64,000 nt of DNA from an uncultured Shewanella sp. (GTDB lineage Bacteria; Pseudomonadota; Gammaproteobacteria; Enterobacterales; Shewanellaceae): positions 1 through 64,000 of the forward strand of contig CANNEE010000007.1 in the NCBI GenBank assembly GCA_947503555.1. The letters are read 5' to 3'. The notes beneath the pieces are model-generated. The model was not told where the DNA came from. It saw only the letters and a list, made by a program, of their open reading frames with translations, and searched no databases. Below, piece by piece: positions 33,129 to 41,709 of this stretch (positions are counted from its first letter, which is position 1; each line of letters opens with the position of its first letter). Both the position numbers and the translations under genes were made by a program.

Positions 33129-33158
33129 CAAAAAACCCCGCACTGTTAGCGCGGGGTT
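33129..33158 (-). terminator. leu operon attenuator
   Basis: Minus-strand stem AACCCCGC / GCGGGGTT with a run of six T, located 55 bp before leuA and 37 bp after the leader peptide stop. The CCGCGC segment in the 5' arm can alternatively pair with GCGCGG at about 33204-33209 at the end of the leader peptide frame, giving an antiterminator. This is the expected layout for attenuation by leucine-tRNA supply. Confidence 0.88.
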
Positions 33159-33194
33159 GATAAATACTGGGTTAACTCTTTCTCTTACTCAGCA

Positions 33195-33263
33195 CTACCT
33201 ACTCCGCGCAAAATTTGCCAGAGAGAGGAGAATCAGTAGAAGTGAGAAAGTTTTAATAGTCAT
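33195..33263 (-). CDS. leuL: leu operon leader peptide
   Basis: A 22-codon frame starting ATG at 33263 and ending TAG at 33195. Six of its codons are for leucine, clustered as Leu-Leu-Leu-Ile-Leu-Leu-Ser-Leu (residues 8-15), using CTT, CTA, CTG, CTC, CTC and CTG. When leucyl-tRNA is short the ribosome would stall there and free the downstream antiterminator. Position between the leu promoter and the attenuator supports this. It is shorter than the E. coli LeuL (28 residues) and is easily missed by gene finders. Confidence 0.9.
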   Translation of the reverse strand: MTIKTFSLLLILLSLANFARSR

Positions 33264-33322
33264 ATTGTATTATTCAGTAAAATTGCTTAAAAATTCTATT
33301 TATCACGAATTAACTAGATTAA

Positions 33323-33351
33323 TATTTACCCTTTCATACAATCAGTGTCAA
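33323..33351 (-). promoter_or_regulatory. leu operon promoter
   Basis: Perfect minus-strand -35 TTGACA (complement of 33346-33351), 17-bp spacer and a weak -10 TAAATA (complement of 33323-33328). Transcription would begin about 50 bp before the leader peptide. Confidence 0.65.
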
Positions 33352-33753
33352 CCCCATAATTTTCAACTTAAGCAAGTATATTGGCTTTTTCATCACAAAT
33401 AGGTAGCCGCTTTACCTCTTAAATAAGGTATTTGCGCCCAATAAGCTCTTAAGATTAGCAACAAGCTTTTAGCGCTTCTTGATTCAAAACATGTCTAACT
33501 ATGCTTTTGATGTGCCTAGAGAGTAAAATAGCTATAATAGTTGCCGATACAATTAGGAGCATTAGTCAACAGACTTAACAATATAAGAGTCAGTTTGAGC
33601 GCTCTTATCAAATCAGTGCATTCATTAACGTTCAATCTAAAAGGCAAGCTGTTGTTTCACTTAAGCTAAGAAAACACCATAGGTCAGTATTGAACCAAAG
33701 AGGCTACATCCTTAATATTAGCTAGCTGCAACATGATACCTTGAGGTTATTAA
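33352..33753. other. Divergent region between leu operon and TPR gene
   Basis: About 400 bp without a gene. A consensus -10 hexamer TATAAT is at 33533-33538 on the plus strand, but no good -35 at normal spacing. Nothing else stands out. Confidence 0.5.
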
Positions 33754-35565
33754 ATGGATTTACGTGCCATAACAATTTGTTTCTTAATGAGCATTTTTTC
33801 CATTAATGCTCATGTAGAGGCATCTGAATTAACTATGGCAACGCTGGATGAGCTCAACACTTACCTTCATCAATACCCTAGTAAAGCCATTAAACAAATT
33901 GCCCAACTAGAGTCTTCAGCAACTAAACAACAATCATCTGATCTACTTAAACTCAGGTTAACACTGCTAAAATGTGAAACCTTAATAGAGTTAGGAGAAA
34001 ACCAAGCTGCAATCAATCTCGCAAAGATGGGAGATGCTCAAGCCAAGTTACTTAAACTAGATCAAGCAAGGCCTTATTTTCTCAATTGTCTTGCCGATGC
34101 TCATTCTGGTTACGATAACTTAAAGCTAGCTCTACCATTATTTGATAGCGCAATGCAGCTCGCTAGGCGTTATCAACAACCTCAGGCTCTGATCAACACG
34201 CTGAGGCTAAGGGGTCAATTGGATACAGAAACAGAGAACTTTACAGCAGCCATTGAAGATTTACGCTTAAGCTTAGATTTACTCAGCGAACTTGACTCTC
34301 AGCCAATCAATTGGAGCTGGCCACCCTCTGCTTACGTTTATGCCGCTATGGGCAACCTTATGTATGCATCAGGAGATATCAACCAAGCCATCTATTACAG
34401 TAAGGTGGCAAACAATCAAAGTAATACCTTAGGTAAAATCAAACATGTAGTGCTACTTAACTTAGCAATCATGACGTTAGCTAATAATGAGCATGACAAA
34501 AGTGACTATTACCTTGAAAAAGCAAAAGAACAGATTCCAGTATTGGATTCAGAGTTAGATCTGGCTATCGCCTATTCTACTATTTCGGTTATCGACCTGC
34601 GAAGAAATCGTATTGCCAATGCTAAACGCTTAGCCTTAATGAGTAGGAGTACCTTCGAAAAGAACATGAAGCAAACCTTACTGATGCGTAACAATAGGCA
34701 GCTTGCAGAAATAGCCTTTGTTCAAAACGATCAAGCAAAAGCCCTAGATTATATGCAGCAGGCAATCAACTTAGGTATACAGCTTTACTTACCGACAGAT
34801 TTAGCACACTTTTATCACATTATGGCTGAGTACTTTGCCAAGCAAAACGATTTTGAGAAGGCATTTAACTACCGTACCAGGCAGAATAAAGCACTTAGCC
34901 AAGCTAACGATAAACTCAGCAATGCTAGATTTATTCAATATAAAGCTAGACTGAGCCAACATAGCATTGAGAACACTCAAGTCACTCAGTCATTAACCAA
35001 AGACTCTCTCAATACTCAAAGCAAGCTTAACTGGGCCTATGCCTTAATTTTTATATTAGGGCTAATTCTTCTGTGTGTTATCGTTTTATGGTTTATGAAA
35101 TTGCAACGAACGCAATATATAGATAAGCAACTGCATCCAAGTGAAAAGTCCCAACCATCTAATCAATTAGAGAACCTTTTAAATAATGCGAAACAAACAA
35201 ACTCCCCTTTAACCTTGATTTTGATGAAAACCACTCACATCAGACAGGTCGATCTTCCACAAATGCTAGATCAAATTAAAGTAAAGCTAAGGGAGCAAGA
35301 TGAACTGGTTAGGCATAATCTAGATGAAGTCATCATCATATTACCCTACACCTCAGTGCAAGGAGCAGAGTTTGTTATTGAGCAGCTTCTTCCTAGCATT
35401 CAGCCTTGGCAACCTAACCATAGAGTGCATATGGGGTTAGCATGCTTACAGCAGTTTGATACTGTTCAGTCTCTGATCAAACGAGCTAGCGCTAATCAAT
35501 TAAATAAAGTAAAGACCAATGACACTAAGCCTAAACCAAATGAAACCACTGAAACTTGGTATTAG
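33754..35565 (+). CDS. TPR-repeat membrane protein with degenerate GGDEF-like domain
   Basis: A 603-residue predicted sensor. An N-terminal hydrophobic stretch (5-22) ending near HVEA looks like a signal peptide. Residues 30-400 are helical tetratricopeptide-like repeats (for example QPQALINTLRLRGQLDTETENF and QAKALDYMQQAINLG). One membrane helix is at 427-448. The cytoplasmic part (about 480-585) follows the GGDEF fold: DELVRHNLDEVIIILP at 516-531 aligns with the usual position of the R-(F/Y)-GGDEF-(A/V) signature, but reads HNLDE instead of GGDEF. It therefore probably lacks diguanylate cyclase activity. Neighbours give no clue: leu operon divergent, recQ convergent. Confidence 0.75.
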   Translation: MDLRAITICFLMSIFSINAHVEASELTMATLDELNTYLHQYPSKAIKQIAQLESSATKQQSSDLLKLRLTLLKCETLIELGENQAAINLAKMGDAQAKLLKLDQARPYFLNCLADAHSGYDNLKLALPLFDSAMQLARRYQQPQALINTLRLRGQLDTETENFTAAIEDLRLSLDLLSELDSQPINWSWPPSAYVYAAMGNLMYASGDINQAIYYSKVANNQSNTLGKIKHVVLLNLAIMTLANNEHDKSDYYLEKAKEQIPVLDSELDLAIAYSTISVIDLRRNRIANAKRLALMSRSTFEKNMKQTLLMRNNRQLAEIAFVQNDQAKALDYMQQAINLGIQLYLPTDLAHFYHIMAEYFAKQNDFEKAFNYRTRQNKALSQANDKLSNARFIQYKARLSQHSIENTQVTQSLTKDSLNTQSKLNWAYALIFILGLILLCVIVLWFMKLQRTQYIDKQLHPSEKSQPSNQLENLLNNAKQTNSPLTLILMKTTHIRQVDLPQMLDQIKVKLREQDELVRHNLDEVIIILPYTSVQGAEFVIEQLLPSIQPWQPNHRVHMGLACLQQFDTVQSLIKRASANQLNKVKTNDTKPKPNETTETWY

Positions 35566-35592
35566 AGCTAAAGCAAAGCTAGATGCTGACAA

Positions 35593-37416
35593 TTAATTAC
35601 CGCTAAGGTAATCACCAATCTCATCAAGAAACTCATCACCAAAGCGTGCTAGCTTTCGCTCACCTACACCATTCACCGCTAACATCTCACCAGGACTTGT
35701 CGGTAACATAGCCGCCATCTCAGCCAAACTTGCATCGTTAAACACTAGATAAGGCGGTAGGTCATGCTCTTCGGCCAAGGTTCTACGCAGTAGTTTAAGT
35801 CTGGCAAACAGTTTACGATCGTAATTCATCTGCATTCGACTTTGAGTTTTCTTAGGGGCGATAGAATGTAAGGTGATCCTTGGTTCCGCGAGCATTAAAG
35901 ACAGTTCCCCCTTAAGCACATTTCTTGCTGCAGGGTTAAGCTTAATCGATGATCCACGAGTAATATCTTGGCTGGCTAGCCCTAAATGAATCAACTGCCT
36001 AATCACACTCAGCCAATATTCATGGCTTTTCTCTTTGCCTATGCCCCAAGTAGATAACTTGTCATGGCCTCTATCTAATACGCTGGCATTTTTAGAGCCT
36101 CGAAGCACATCTATCAGATGATTAATACCAAAGCTCTGCTTTAAGCGATAAACGCAAGAGAGTACCTTTTGTGCATCTTCACTGCCGTTGTATCGTTTAG
36201 GCGGATCTAAGCAGATATCACAGTTGCCACAAGGCTCATTGGCACTTTCATCAAAATAGTGCAGCAATACCTGACGACGACAGGTTTGCGCTTCAGCAAA
36301 AGCCGCCATGGTATTGAGCTTATGAAAATCAACTTGCTGTTGCGGCCCTGGTTCAGACTGCTCAAGTAGATGTCTAACACGACCAATATCGGCAGGATCA
36401 AACAAGAGTAATGCCTCGGCATCTAAACCATCACGACCCGCTCGACCTGTTTCCTGATAATAGGCCTCTATGCTCTTTGGAATATCGTAATGAACCACAA
36501 AACGCACATTGGATTTGTTGATACCCATACCAAAAGCAACGGTAGCTACCACCACATCGATTTGATCTTTTAAAAATCTATCTTGGGTGCTCGCTCTTTC
36601 CTCTTGGCTCATACCTGCATGATAGGCCTCAGCAGCAATACCTTGAAGCCTTAAACGTTCAGCTACTTCATCCACTCGGCGACGACTACCACAATAAACA
36701 ATGCCGCTATTGCCCTGTTGAGCATTAATAAACTGTCGAAGTTGGTTCGCGGCATTGAGCTTTTCGGCGACGGTATAACGAATATTTGGACGATCAAAAC
36801 TCGCTAGCAAAGTGTAAGGCGTGATATGTAAACGTTCGCAAATACTCTGACGCGTCGCATTATCTGCCGTAGCAGTCAGTGCCATCAAAGGAATATGGGG
36901 AAAATGCTGTTTTAATATGCCTAATTGCGCATATTCAGGCCTAAAATCATGGCCCCATTGACTAATGCAATGGGCCTCGTCTATCGCAAATAACGATACA
37001 TTTATCTCTTGAAGCCTTTGTATAAAATCCTGTCTCACTAACCTTTCTGGCGAAACATAGAGCAGCTTAATCTTACCAAACCTCAGCTTTTTAAGCACTT
37101 GTAAGCTCTCTTCCCTTGGCTGAGAAGAGTTGAGATACGCCGCAGCAACACCGGACTGGACTAAGCTATCAACTTGGTCTTTCATTAAAGAGATAAGCGG
37201 TGAAACCACGATAGTGACGCCGGGCAGTTCAAGGGCTGGTAATTGATAGCACAGACTCTTGCCGCCACCTGTGGGCATGATAACTAAGCAATCTTGGCCT
37301 TGGCAGGTGCGCTCTATGACTTCTCTTTGACCATCACGGAAGTTGCGATAGCCAAAAACCTGTTGCAACCGCTGGGAGAGGGAGTCAAGTTGAGTTTGTT
37401 TAACCTGAGTATCCAT
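35593..37416 (-). CDS. recQ: ATP-dependent DNA helicase RecQ
   Basis: 3'-5' superfamily 2 helicase acting in recombination and replication-fork repair. Walker A TGGGKS at 49-54, DEAH at 146-149, motif VI region YYQETGRAGRDG, zinc-binding RQC segment (CRRQVLLHYF then CGNCDIC) and a C-terminal HRDC domain. I chose the ATG at 37416, giving 607 residues and MDTQVKQTQL, with GGAA upstream; an earlier start at 37446 adds ten unusual residues. The gene is convergent with the TPR gene (27 bp apart). Confidence 0.97.
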   Translation of the reverse strand: MDTQVKQTQLDSLSQRLQQVFGYRNFRDGQREVIERTCQGQDCLVIMPTGGGKSLCYQLPALELPGVTIVVSPLISLMKDQVDSLVQSGVAAAYLNSSQPREESLQVLKKLRFGKIKLLYVSPERLVRQDFIQRLQEINVSLFAIDEAHCISQWGHDFRPEYAQLGILKQHFPHIPLMALTATADNATRQSICERLHITPYTLLASFDRPNIRYTVAEKLNAANQLRQFINAQQGNSGIVYCGSRRRVDEVAERLRLQGIAAEAYHAGMSQEERASTQDRFLKDQIDVVVATVAFGMGINKSNVRFVVHYDIPKSIEAYYQETGRAGRDGLDAEALLLFDPADIGRVRHLLEQSEPGPQQQVDFHKLNTMAAFAEAQTCRRQVLLHYFDESANEPCGNCDICLDPPKRYNGSEDAQKVLSCVYRLKQSFGINHLIDVLRGSKNASVLDRGHDKLSTWGIGKEKSHEYWLSVIRQLIHLGLASQDITRGSSIKLNPAARNVLKGELSLMLAEPRITLHSIAPKKTQSRMQMNYDRKLFARLKLLRRTLAEEHDLPPYLVFNDASLAEMAAMLPTSPGEMLAVNGVGERKLARFGDEFLDEIGDYLSGN

Positions 37417-37553
37417 GCTGTTCCGGTAGAAAAAGAAAGCGGTCATTCTAATGGAGTGAAAAACACTTGTCTTGCTCTTATTGCATATTAGCGGTAGATT
37501 GATTGCTCTAAAACTAACCAGTTAATCTCATTCTAAGCAACGCAGGGAAGACT

Positions 37554-38018
37554 ATGACTAATCCAATACAAGCGGAAACCTTAGCTAGAGTCGCTGAAAT
37601 TTTTGATAAACATATGCCGTTTCATAATCTGCTTGGACTTAATATCAAGCGTTATGAGCTCGACCAAGTGGAAGTCAGTATCGATATGAAGCCTGAGTTG
37701 ATCGGCAACTTCCACCATCAGATCCTCCACGGTGGTGTCACAGCTACCATGCTAGACGTGGTTGGCGGATTAACCGCATTTGCGGGCTTGGTTGCCAGTC
37801 GCGATGATTGGACCATAGATGAGTTACAAACTCGTCTGCAAACCTTAGGCACCATAGATCTTCGTGTCGACTATTTACGCCCCGGTAGAGGCATGCAATT
37901 TACTGGTACTGGTAACGTCATTCGCGCAGGAAATCGAGTGACAGTCTGTCGCATGGAGTTGCACAATGAGCTAGGGACACATATTGCCTTTGGCACTGGT
38001 ACTTATATGGTCGGCTAA
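37554..38018 (+). CDS. yigI: YigI-type hotdog-fold acyl-CoA thioesterase
   Basis: A 154-residue PaaI-like hotdog thioesterase. The active-site region LIGNFHHQILHGGVTATMLDVVGGLTA (split around residue 50-75) has the conserved HGG with the Asp in MLD. It probably hydrolyses medium- or long-chain acyl-CoA, as shown for E. coli YigI. Placed between recQ and rarD, as in E. coli where pldA lies in the same group; pldA is absent here. Confidence 0.85.
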   Translation: MTNPIQAETLARVAEIFDKHMPFHNLLGLNIKRYELDQVEVSIDMKPELIGNFHHQILHGGVTATMLDVVGGLTAFAGLVASRDDWTIDELQTRLQTLGTIDLRVDYLRPGRGMQFTGTGNVIRAGNRVTVCRMELHNELGTHIAFGTGTYMVG

Positions 38019-38176
38019 CAATCCTTTACCTATCTCAAGAAAGTTAAATTTTGGCTAAGTTGGCAAAACGAATGCGGTTAAAGATGTTATCAATATGCAA
38101 AACTACTTATCTTTGCTTGTGTCTTAATCACTAGCAACCTACAATCCGCACTCTTATCATTCTTTTGTCCTTAGCC

Positions 38177-39067
38177 ATGCCTGATACCGAATTTCGCAAA
38201 GGTGTAATCCTTGCTCTGAGCGCCTACTTCTTTTGGGGCTTTGCACCTCTGTATTTTAAGCTACTTGAGCATGTCTCAGCGACAGAGATCCTACTGCACA
38301 GGATTATCTGGTCTTTCATTCTTTTACTCTGCTTGATGAGCTTTATTGGTGGCTTTAACAACCTAAGAGCCCTGCTGAAAGAACCCAAACGTATTCTCAT
38401 TCTGTGCGTAACGTCGCTGCTCATAGCCGCTAACTGGCTGCTATTTATTTGGGCTGTGAATAACGACCATATGCTCGATGCTAGCTTAGGCTATTTTATT
38501 AATCCGTTATTTAATGTCTTACTCGGCATGTTGTTTTTAGGGGAAAAGTTAAGGCGATTACAATGGTTTGCCGTCGGATTGGCGGCATTAGGAGTCTTAA
38601 TTCAGCTTATCTCATTTGGCTCGATTCCGCTCATGTCCCTAGCGCTAGCCAGCTCCTTTGGTTTTTATGGTCTACTTAGAAAAAAAGCCAATGTCGACGC
38701 TAAAACAGGGTTATTGGTCGAAACCGCCATTTTATTTCCTGTCGCACTCACCTACCTACTCCTCACCCTAGACACGGCTTCGGCCAATATGTTGAACAAT
38801 GACTTGCACCTCAATCTGCTACTGATTGCCGCTGGTGTTGTCACCACAGTACCCTTGTTATGCTTTGCTGGCGCTGCGGTACGCATTCCATTATCTATGC
38901 TAGGCTTTTTCCAATATATAGGCCCAAGCATCATGTTTTTACTCGCAATTACACTATACAAAGAACCATTTAATATTGAGAAAAGTATCACCTTTGGCTT
39001 TATCTGGGCTGCTCTGGTGGTCTTCACTGTCGATATGATGATAAGGCGCAAGAAACATAGTCGCTAG
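38177..39067 (+). CDS. rarD: EamA-family transporter RarD
   Basis: Inner-membrane protein of the drug/metabolite transporter superfamily, related to the E. coli chloramphenicol-sensitivity protein RarD. Ten hydrophobic segments, N-terminal GVILALSAYFFWGFAPLYFKLL and the internal AANWLLFIWAVN. From the ATG at 38177 it has 296 residues, equal to E. coli RarD; a TTG at 38165 is less likely. Its substrate is unknown. The stop overlaps the stop of the opposite gene (CTAG). Confidence 0.92.
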   Translation: MPDTEFRKGVILALSAYFFWGFAPLYFKLLEHVSATEILLHRIIWSFILLLCLMSFIGGFNNLRALLKEPKRILILCVTSLLIAANWLLFIWAVNNDHMLDASLGYFINPLFNVLLGMLFLGEKLRRLQWFAVGLAALGVLIQLISFGSIPLMSLALASSFGFYGLLRKKANVDAKTGLLVETAILFPVALTYLLLTLDTASANMLNNDLHLNLLLIAAGVVTTVPLLCFAGAAVRIPLSMLGFFQYIGPSIMFLLAITLYKEPFNIEKSITFGFIWAALVVFTVDMMIRRKKHSR

Positions 39068-39591
39068 CGTGATTTTTGCGCCTGTAAATAACGAATAAAA
39101 TCTTGAGGGTGCTCTAAGCTTAAAAGCAATGGATAGCCTTTACTGGTAGGAATATACACTAAAGCATTTTTATCCGTTTGCACCACGAATGCCTTAGAGT
39201 GACTAGCTAAGGCAAACCAGCCATATTGAAAACTAGGTAAACCTATACCATTAACCCTGCGAGTAATCGTCAACTGACTGTCATGTTCAATATCCACTTT
39301 ACGGCTTTGCTCTATATCTACAGTTTCTAGCGGCAGCTCAAAACCGTAAAATGGAATATCCAAGACCAAAGCCTCTTCATTCACAGTCACTTTTGCACTG
39401 TTGAACACGATAAAAAGGTAGCTAAAGGCACCAATAATCGGCAACAACACACCTAAGGACGCATAGCGGCTCATATTGGTCTTGCACTTTACATATGTAA
39501 TCACTAGCACAACTAATAAGCCTAGAATAAGGCCGATAAAACTATAGCTCGCTTGAGAGCTTAATGGAGCAATGGCAAAAGAGATAGACAT
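39064..39591 (-). CDS. Small membrane protein with PH-like domain, unknown function
   Basis: A 175-residue protein with two membrane segments (about 15-35 and 44-64). The remaining 110 residues are rich in beta-strand pattern (AKVTVNEEALVLDIPFYGFELPLETVDIEQSRKVDI), which resembles bacterial PH-like domains found after paired helices. That assignment is by eye and weak. It is convergent with rarD, overlapping by four bases, and 59 bp after argA. Confidence 0.7.
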   Translation of the reverse strand: MSISFAIAPLSSQASYSFIGLILGLLVVLVITYVKCKTNMSRYASLGVLLPIIGAFSYLFIVFNSAKVTVNEEALVLDIPFYGFELPLETVDIEQSRKVDIEHDSQLTITRRVNGIGLPSFQYGWFALASHSKAFVVQTDKNALVYIPTSKGYPLLLSLEHPQDFIRYLQAQKSR

Positions 39592-39650
39592 AGAAATGAC
39601 AGGTCAGTTAAAAAACTAAACCTGCCATACTTTATCTTTGAAGTCTAGGT

Positions 39651-40970
39651 TCACAAATCCAAAGCTAGCACTTTTGATTTTCTTTGATAATTATAGAGTT
39701 GCTGCTTCATTTGCGGCAGCTGATCAACATCGACAATCTCAAAACCATGCTCTAGGAACCAGTGAATACTGCGAGTAGTGAGTGCAAACAGACGCTGATA
39801 GCCTCTAACTCGAGCTTGGTTAATTATATTGGCAAGCAATAAACTCCCTCTATCGGCATCACGGTAATCAGGATGCACTACTAAGCAAGCAAACTCGCCA
39901 GCATTATCTTGCTCAAAGGGATAAAGCGCTGCACAGCCTATTACTAAGCTATCACGCTCGATTAGCATAAACTGCTCAATCTCCATCTCAAGCTGCTCAC
40001 GGGAACGGCGCACAAGAATGCCTTTATCTTCTAAAGGACGAATCAGGTCTAACACACCACCAATATCGGCGATTGTCGCTCGTCGCAGTTTCTCAGCACT
40101 CTGGGTGACTATTTGAGTACCAATCCCTTCGCGGCTAAATAGCTCTTGTAGTAGCGCGCCGTCATCCATATGGCTCACAAGGTGACACCTCGCGACACCT
40201 TTACGGCAGGCATCGATACTGGCTTTTAAAAAGGCGGTAGTACCAACACAGGAATTGGGGTCATCTGTTAAACGCTTAAGGTGATGATGGGCTTCATTAG
40301 GCATTAATTCGGCAATCACTTCGCCATTGCTATCGAGTATGCCTTTATCTGCATTGAAACCGATTATCTTATCCGCCTTGAGCTTTATCGCCACCTGAGT
40401 CGCAACTTCCTCTGCTGTAAGATTAAAGCTCTCACCTGTTACCGATGCAGCAATCGGCCCCATCAACACAATATCATTGGTATTGAGTTGGTGATTGATG
40501 CCATCGACATCAATACGGCGTACCTTACCTGTATGTAGAAAGTCGATGCCATCTTCAACCCCTAAAGGTTGAGCGATAACAAAATTGCCACTGACCACAT
40601 TGATCTGCGCTCCTTGCATCGGCGTATTGCCAAGGCTCATCGATAAGCGTGCGGTAATATCAAACTGCAAGGCACCAGCGACCTGTTTAATCACTTTTAA
40701 TGCAGGTTCATCACTGATGCGTACATTATTGTAGTAACTGGTCTCAAGCCCTTGAGCGACAAGAGCTTCATCAATTTGCGGGCGCGCACCATAAACCAAT
40801 ACGATACGAATACCTAAACTATGCAGAAGTGCGATATCATTAATTATGCTTCTAAAGGCTCGTTGAGCAATTGCTTCTCCACCTAACATGATGACAAAAG
40901 TCTTACCCCTATGAGCATTCACATAGGGGGCCGAATGTCTAAAGCTATCAACGAGTTCTGTTGTACGCAC
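39651..40970 (-). CDS. argA: N-acetylglutamate synthase ArgA
   Basis: First enzyme of arginine synthesis, acetylating glutamate. An N-terminal amino-acid-kinase-like domain (about 25-270, [27 protein letters not shown]) binds the arginine inhibitor; the C-terminal GNAT domain (about 290-435) contains [23 protein letters not shown] for acetyl-CoA binding. Length 439 is close to E. coli (443). Tandem ArgR boxes lie about 60 bp upstream. Confidence 0.97.
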   Translation of the reverse strand: MRTTELVDSFRHSAPYVNAHRGKTFVIMLGGEAIAQRAFRSIINDIALLHSLGIRIVLVYGARPQIDEALVAQGLETSYYNNVRISDEPALKVIKQVAGALQFDITARLSMSLGNTPMQGAQINVVSGNFVIAQPLGVEDGIDFLHTGKVRRIDVDGINHQLNTNDIVLMGPIAASVTGESFNLTAEEVATQVAIKLKADKIIGFNADKGILDSNGEVIAELMPNEAHHHLKRLTDDPNSCVGTTAFLKASIDACRKGVARCHLVSHMDDGALLQELFSREGIGTQIVTQSAEKLRRATIADIGGVLDLIRPLEDKGILVRRSREQLEMEIEQFMLIERDSLVIGCAALYPFEQDNAGEFACLVVHPDYRDADRGSLLLANIINQARVRGYQRLFALTTRSIHWFLEHGFEIVDVDQLPQMKQQLYNYQRKSKVLALDL

Positions 40971-41026
40971 CTAAGGCTCCTTAAATCTGCAACAGACAAA
41001 ATCAATGAAATAAGCCTTAAAATAAT

Positions 41027-41065
41027 AATGAATTTATATGCACATTAAAAGCATTAATTATCAGA
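41027..41065. promoter_or_regulatory. Tandem ArgR operator (ARG boxes) upstream of argA
   Basis: TGAATTTATATGCA (41029-41042) fits the ARG-box form TGAAT-4 bases-ATTCA with one mismatch. A weaker copy AGCATTAATTATCA begins at 41050, exactly 21 bp later, which is the canonical spacing of paired 18-bp ARG boxes three bases apart. Binding of arginine-loaded ArgR here would repress argA. Confidence 0.7.
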
Positions 41066-41124
41066 CTATAATAAAGAGAAACTATTTTGCTATAAGATCA
41101 GCGCTAAATCACTTTCTTGAGGTC

Positions 41125-41152
41125 AAAAAAAAGGTCCCATAAGGGACCTTTT
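41125..41152 (-). terminator. Terminator of rpmB-rpmG
   Basis: Minus-strand stem AAGGTCCC / GGGACCTT with a TTAT loop and a run of T (complement of 41125-41130), 18 bp after the rpmG stop. Confidence 0.9.
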
Positions 41153-41170
41153 ATAAGAGCTAAACAAGTA

Positions 41171-41344
41171 TTACTTGATTTTAGCTTCTTTGTACATAAC
41201 GTGCTGACGGATAACAGGATCAAACTTCTTGATTTCCATCTTTTCAGGCATGTTACGCTTGTTCTTTTCAGTCGTGTAGAAGTGACCAGTTTTAGCGCTA
41301 GAAACTAGCTTGATCTTTTCACGATTACCTTTAGCTTTAGCCAT
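41171..41344 (-). CDS. rpmG: 50S ribosomal protein bL33
   Basis: A 57-residue protein beginning [17 protein letters not shown] and ending MYKEAKIK, a typical bL33. It contains [20 protein letters not shown] and lacks the paired cysteines of the zinc-binding C+ form, so it is the C- type. Second gene of the rpmB-rpmG pair, six bases after rpmB. Confidence 0.97.
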   Translation of the reverse strand: MAKAKGNREKIKLVSSAKTGHFYTTEKNKRNMPEKMEIKKFDPVIRQHVMYKEAKIK

Positions 41345-41350
41345 GACTTA

Positions 41351-41587
41351 TTATACCTTCTCACCACGGGCACGAAGTTCAGCAACAACTACTTCAATAC
41401 CTTTCTTATCGATGATGCGCATACCTTTAGTAGATACACGAAGCTGTACAAAACGCTTCTCTTCTTCTAACCAAAAACGGTGGTTTTGTAGGTTAGGTAA
41501 AAAACGACGACGAGTCGCGTTTCTTGCGTGCGAACGGTTGTTACCAACCATTGGTCGCTTGCCAGTTACTTGGCATACTCTTGACAT
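41351..41587 (-). CDS. rpmB: 50S ribosomal protein bL28
   Basis: A 78-residue protein starting [17 protein letters not shown] and ending ELRARGEKV, the normal bL28. The ATG at 41587 gives the family start; the open frame extends seven codons further up without support. Precedes rpmG in the usual two-gene operon and follows a strong promoter and a hairpin leader. Confidence 0.98.
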   Translation of the reverse strand: MSRVCQVTGKRPMVGNNRSHARNATRRRFLPNLQNHRFWLEEEKRFVQLRVSTKGMRIIDKKGIEVVVAELRARGEKV

Positions 41588-41630
41588 GTCAATCTTCTCC
41601 AAAAACAATTTTTAACGCTCGAGCATTAAT

Positions 41631-41659
41631 GTGCCTCGTATGGCCGTCGCCCGAGGCAC
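41631..41659 (-). promoter_or_regulatory. Hairpin in the rpmB leader
   Basis: A perfect 8-bp inverted repeat GTGCCTCG (41631-41638) / CGAGGCAC (41652-41659) lies in the transcribed leader, between the promoter and the rpmB start. The 13-base loop contains GGCGACGGCC on the minus strand and can pair internally. No T-run follows, so termination is unlikely; an r-protein autoregulatory site is possible. Confidence 0.6.
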
Positions 41660-41672
41660 AAAGAGGGCGCAT

Positions 41673-41701
41673 TTTATACAGGATTAAAGAGGAAAGATCA
41701 A
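41673..41701 (-). promoter_or_regulatory. rpmB-rpmG promoter
   Basis: Minus-strand -35 TTGATC (complement of 41696-41701), 17-bp spacer and -10 TATAAA (complement of 41673-41678), followed by a GC-rich discriminator ATGCGCCC like those of growth-rate-controlled promoters. Confidence 0.75.
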
Positions 41702-41709
41702 GTCATTGA

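Noticed and set aside
33157-33402. An 81-codon plus-strand frame opposite the leu leader
   Set aside because: It is antisense to leuL, the attenuator and the leu promoter, and has no ribosome site; the leader explains the region better.
41117-41308. Plus-strand frame across the rpmG terminator
   Set aside because: It is the reverse of rpmG and its terminator; rpmG is unmistakable on the other strand.
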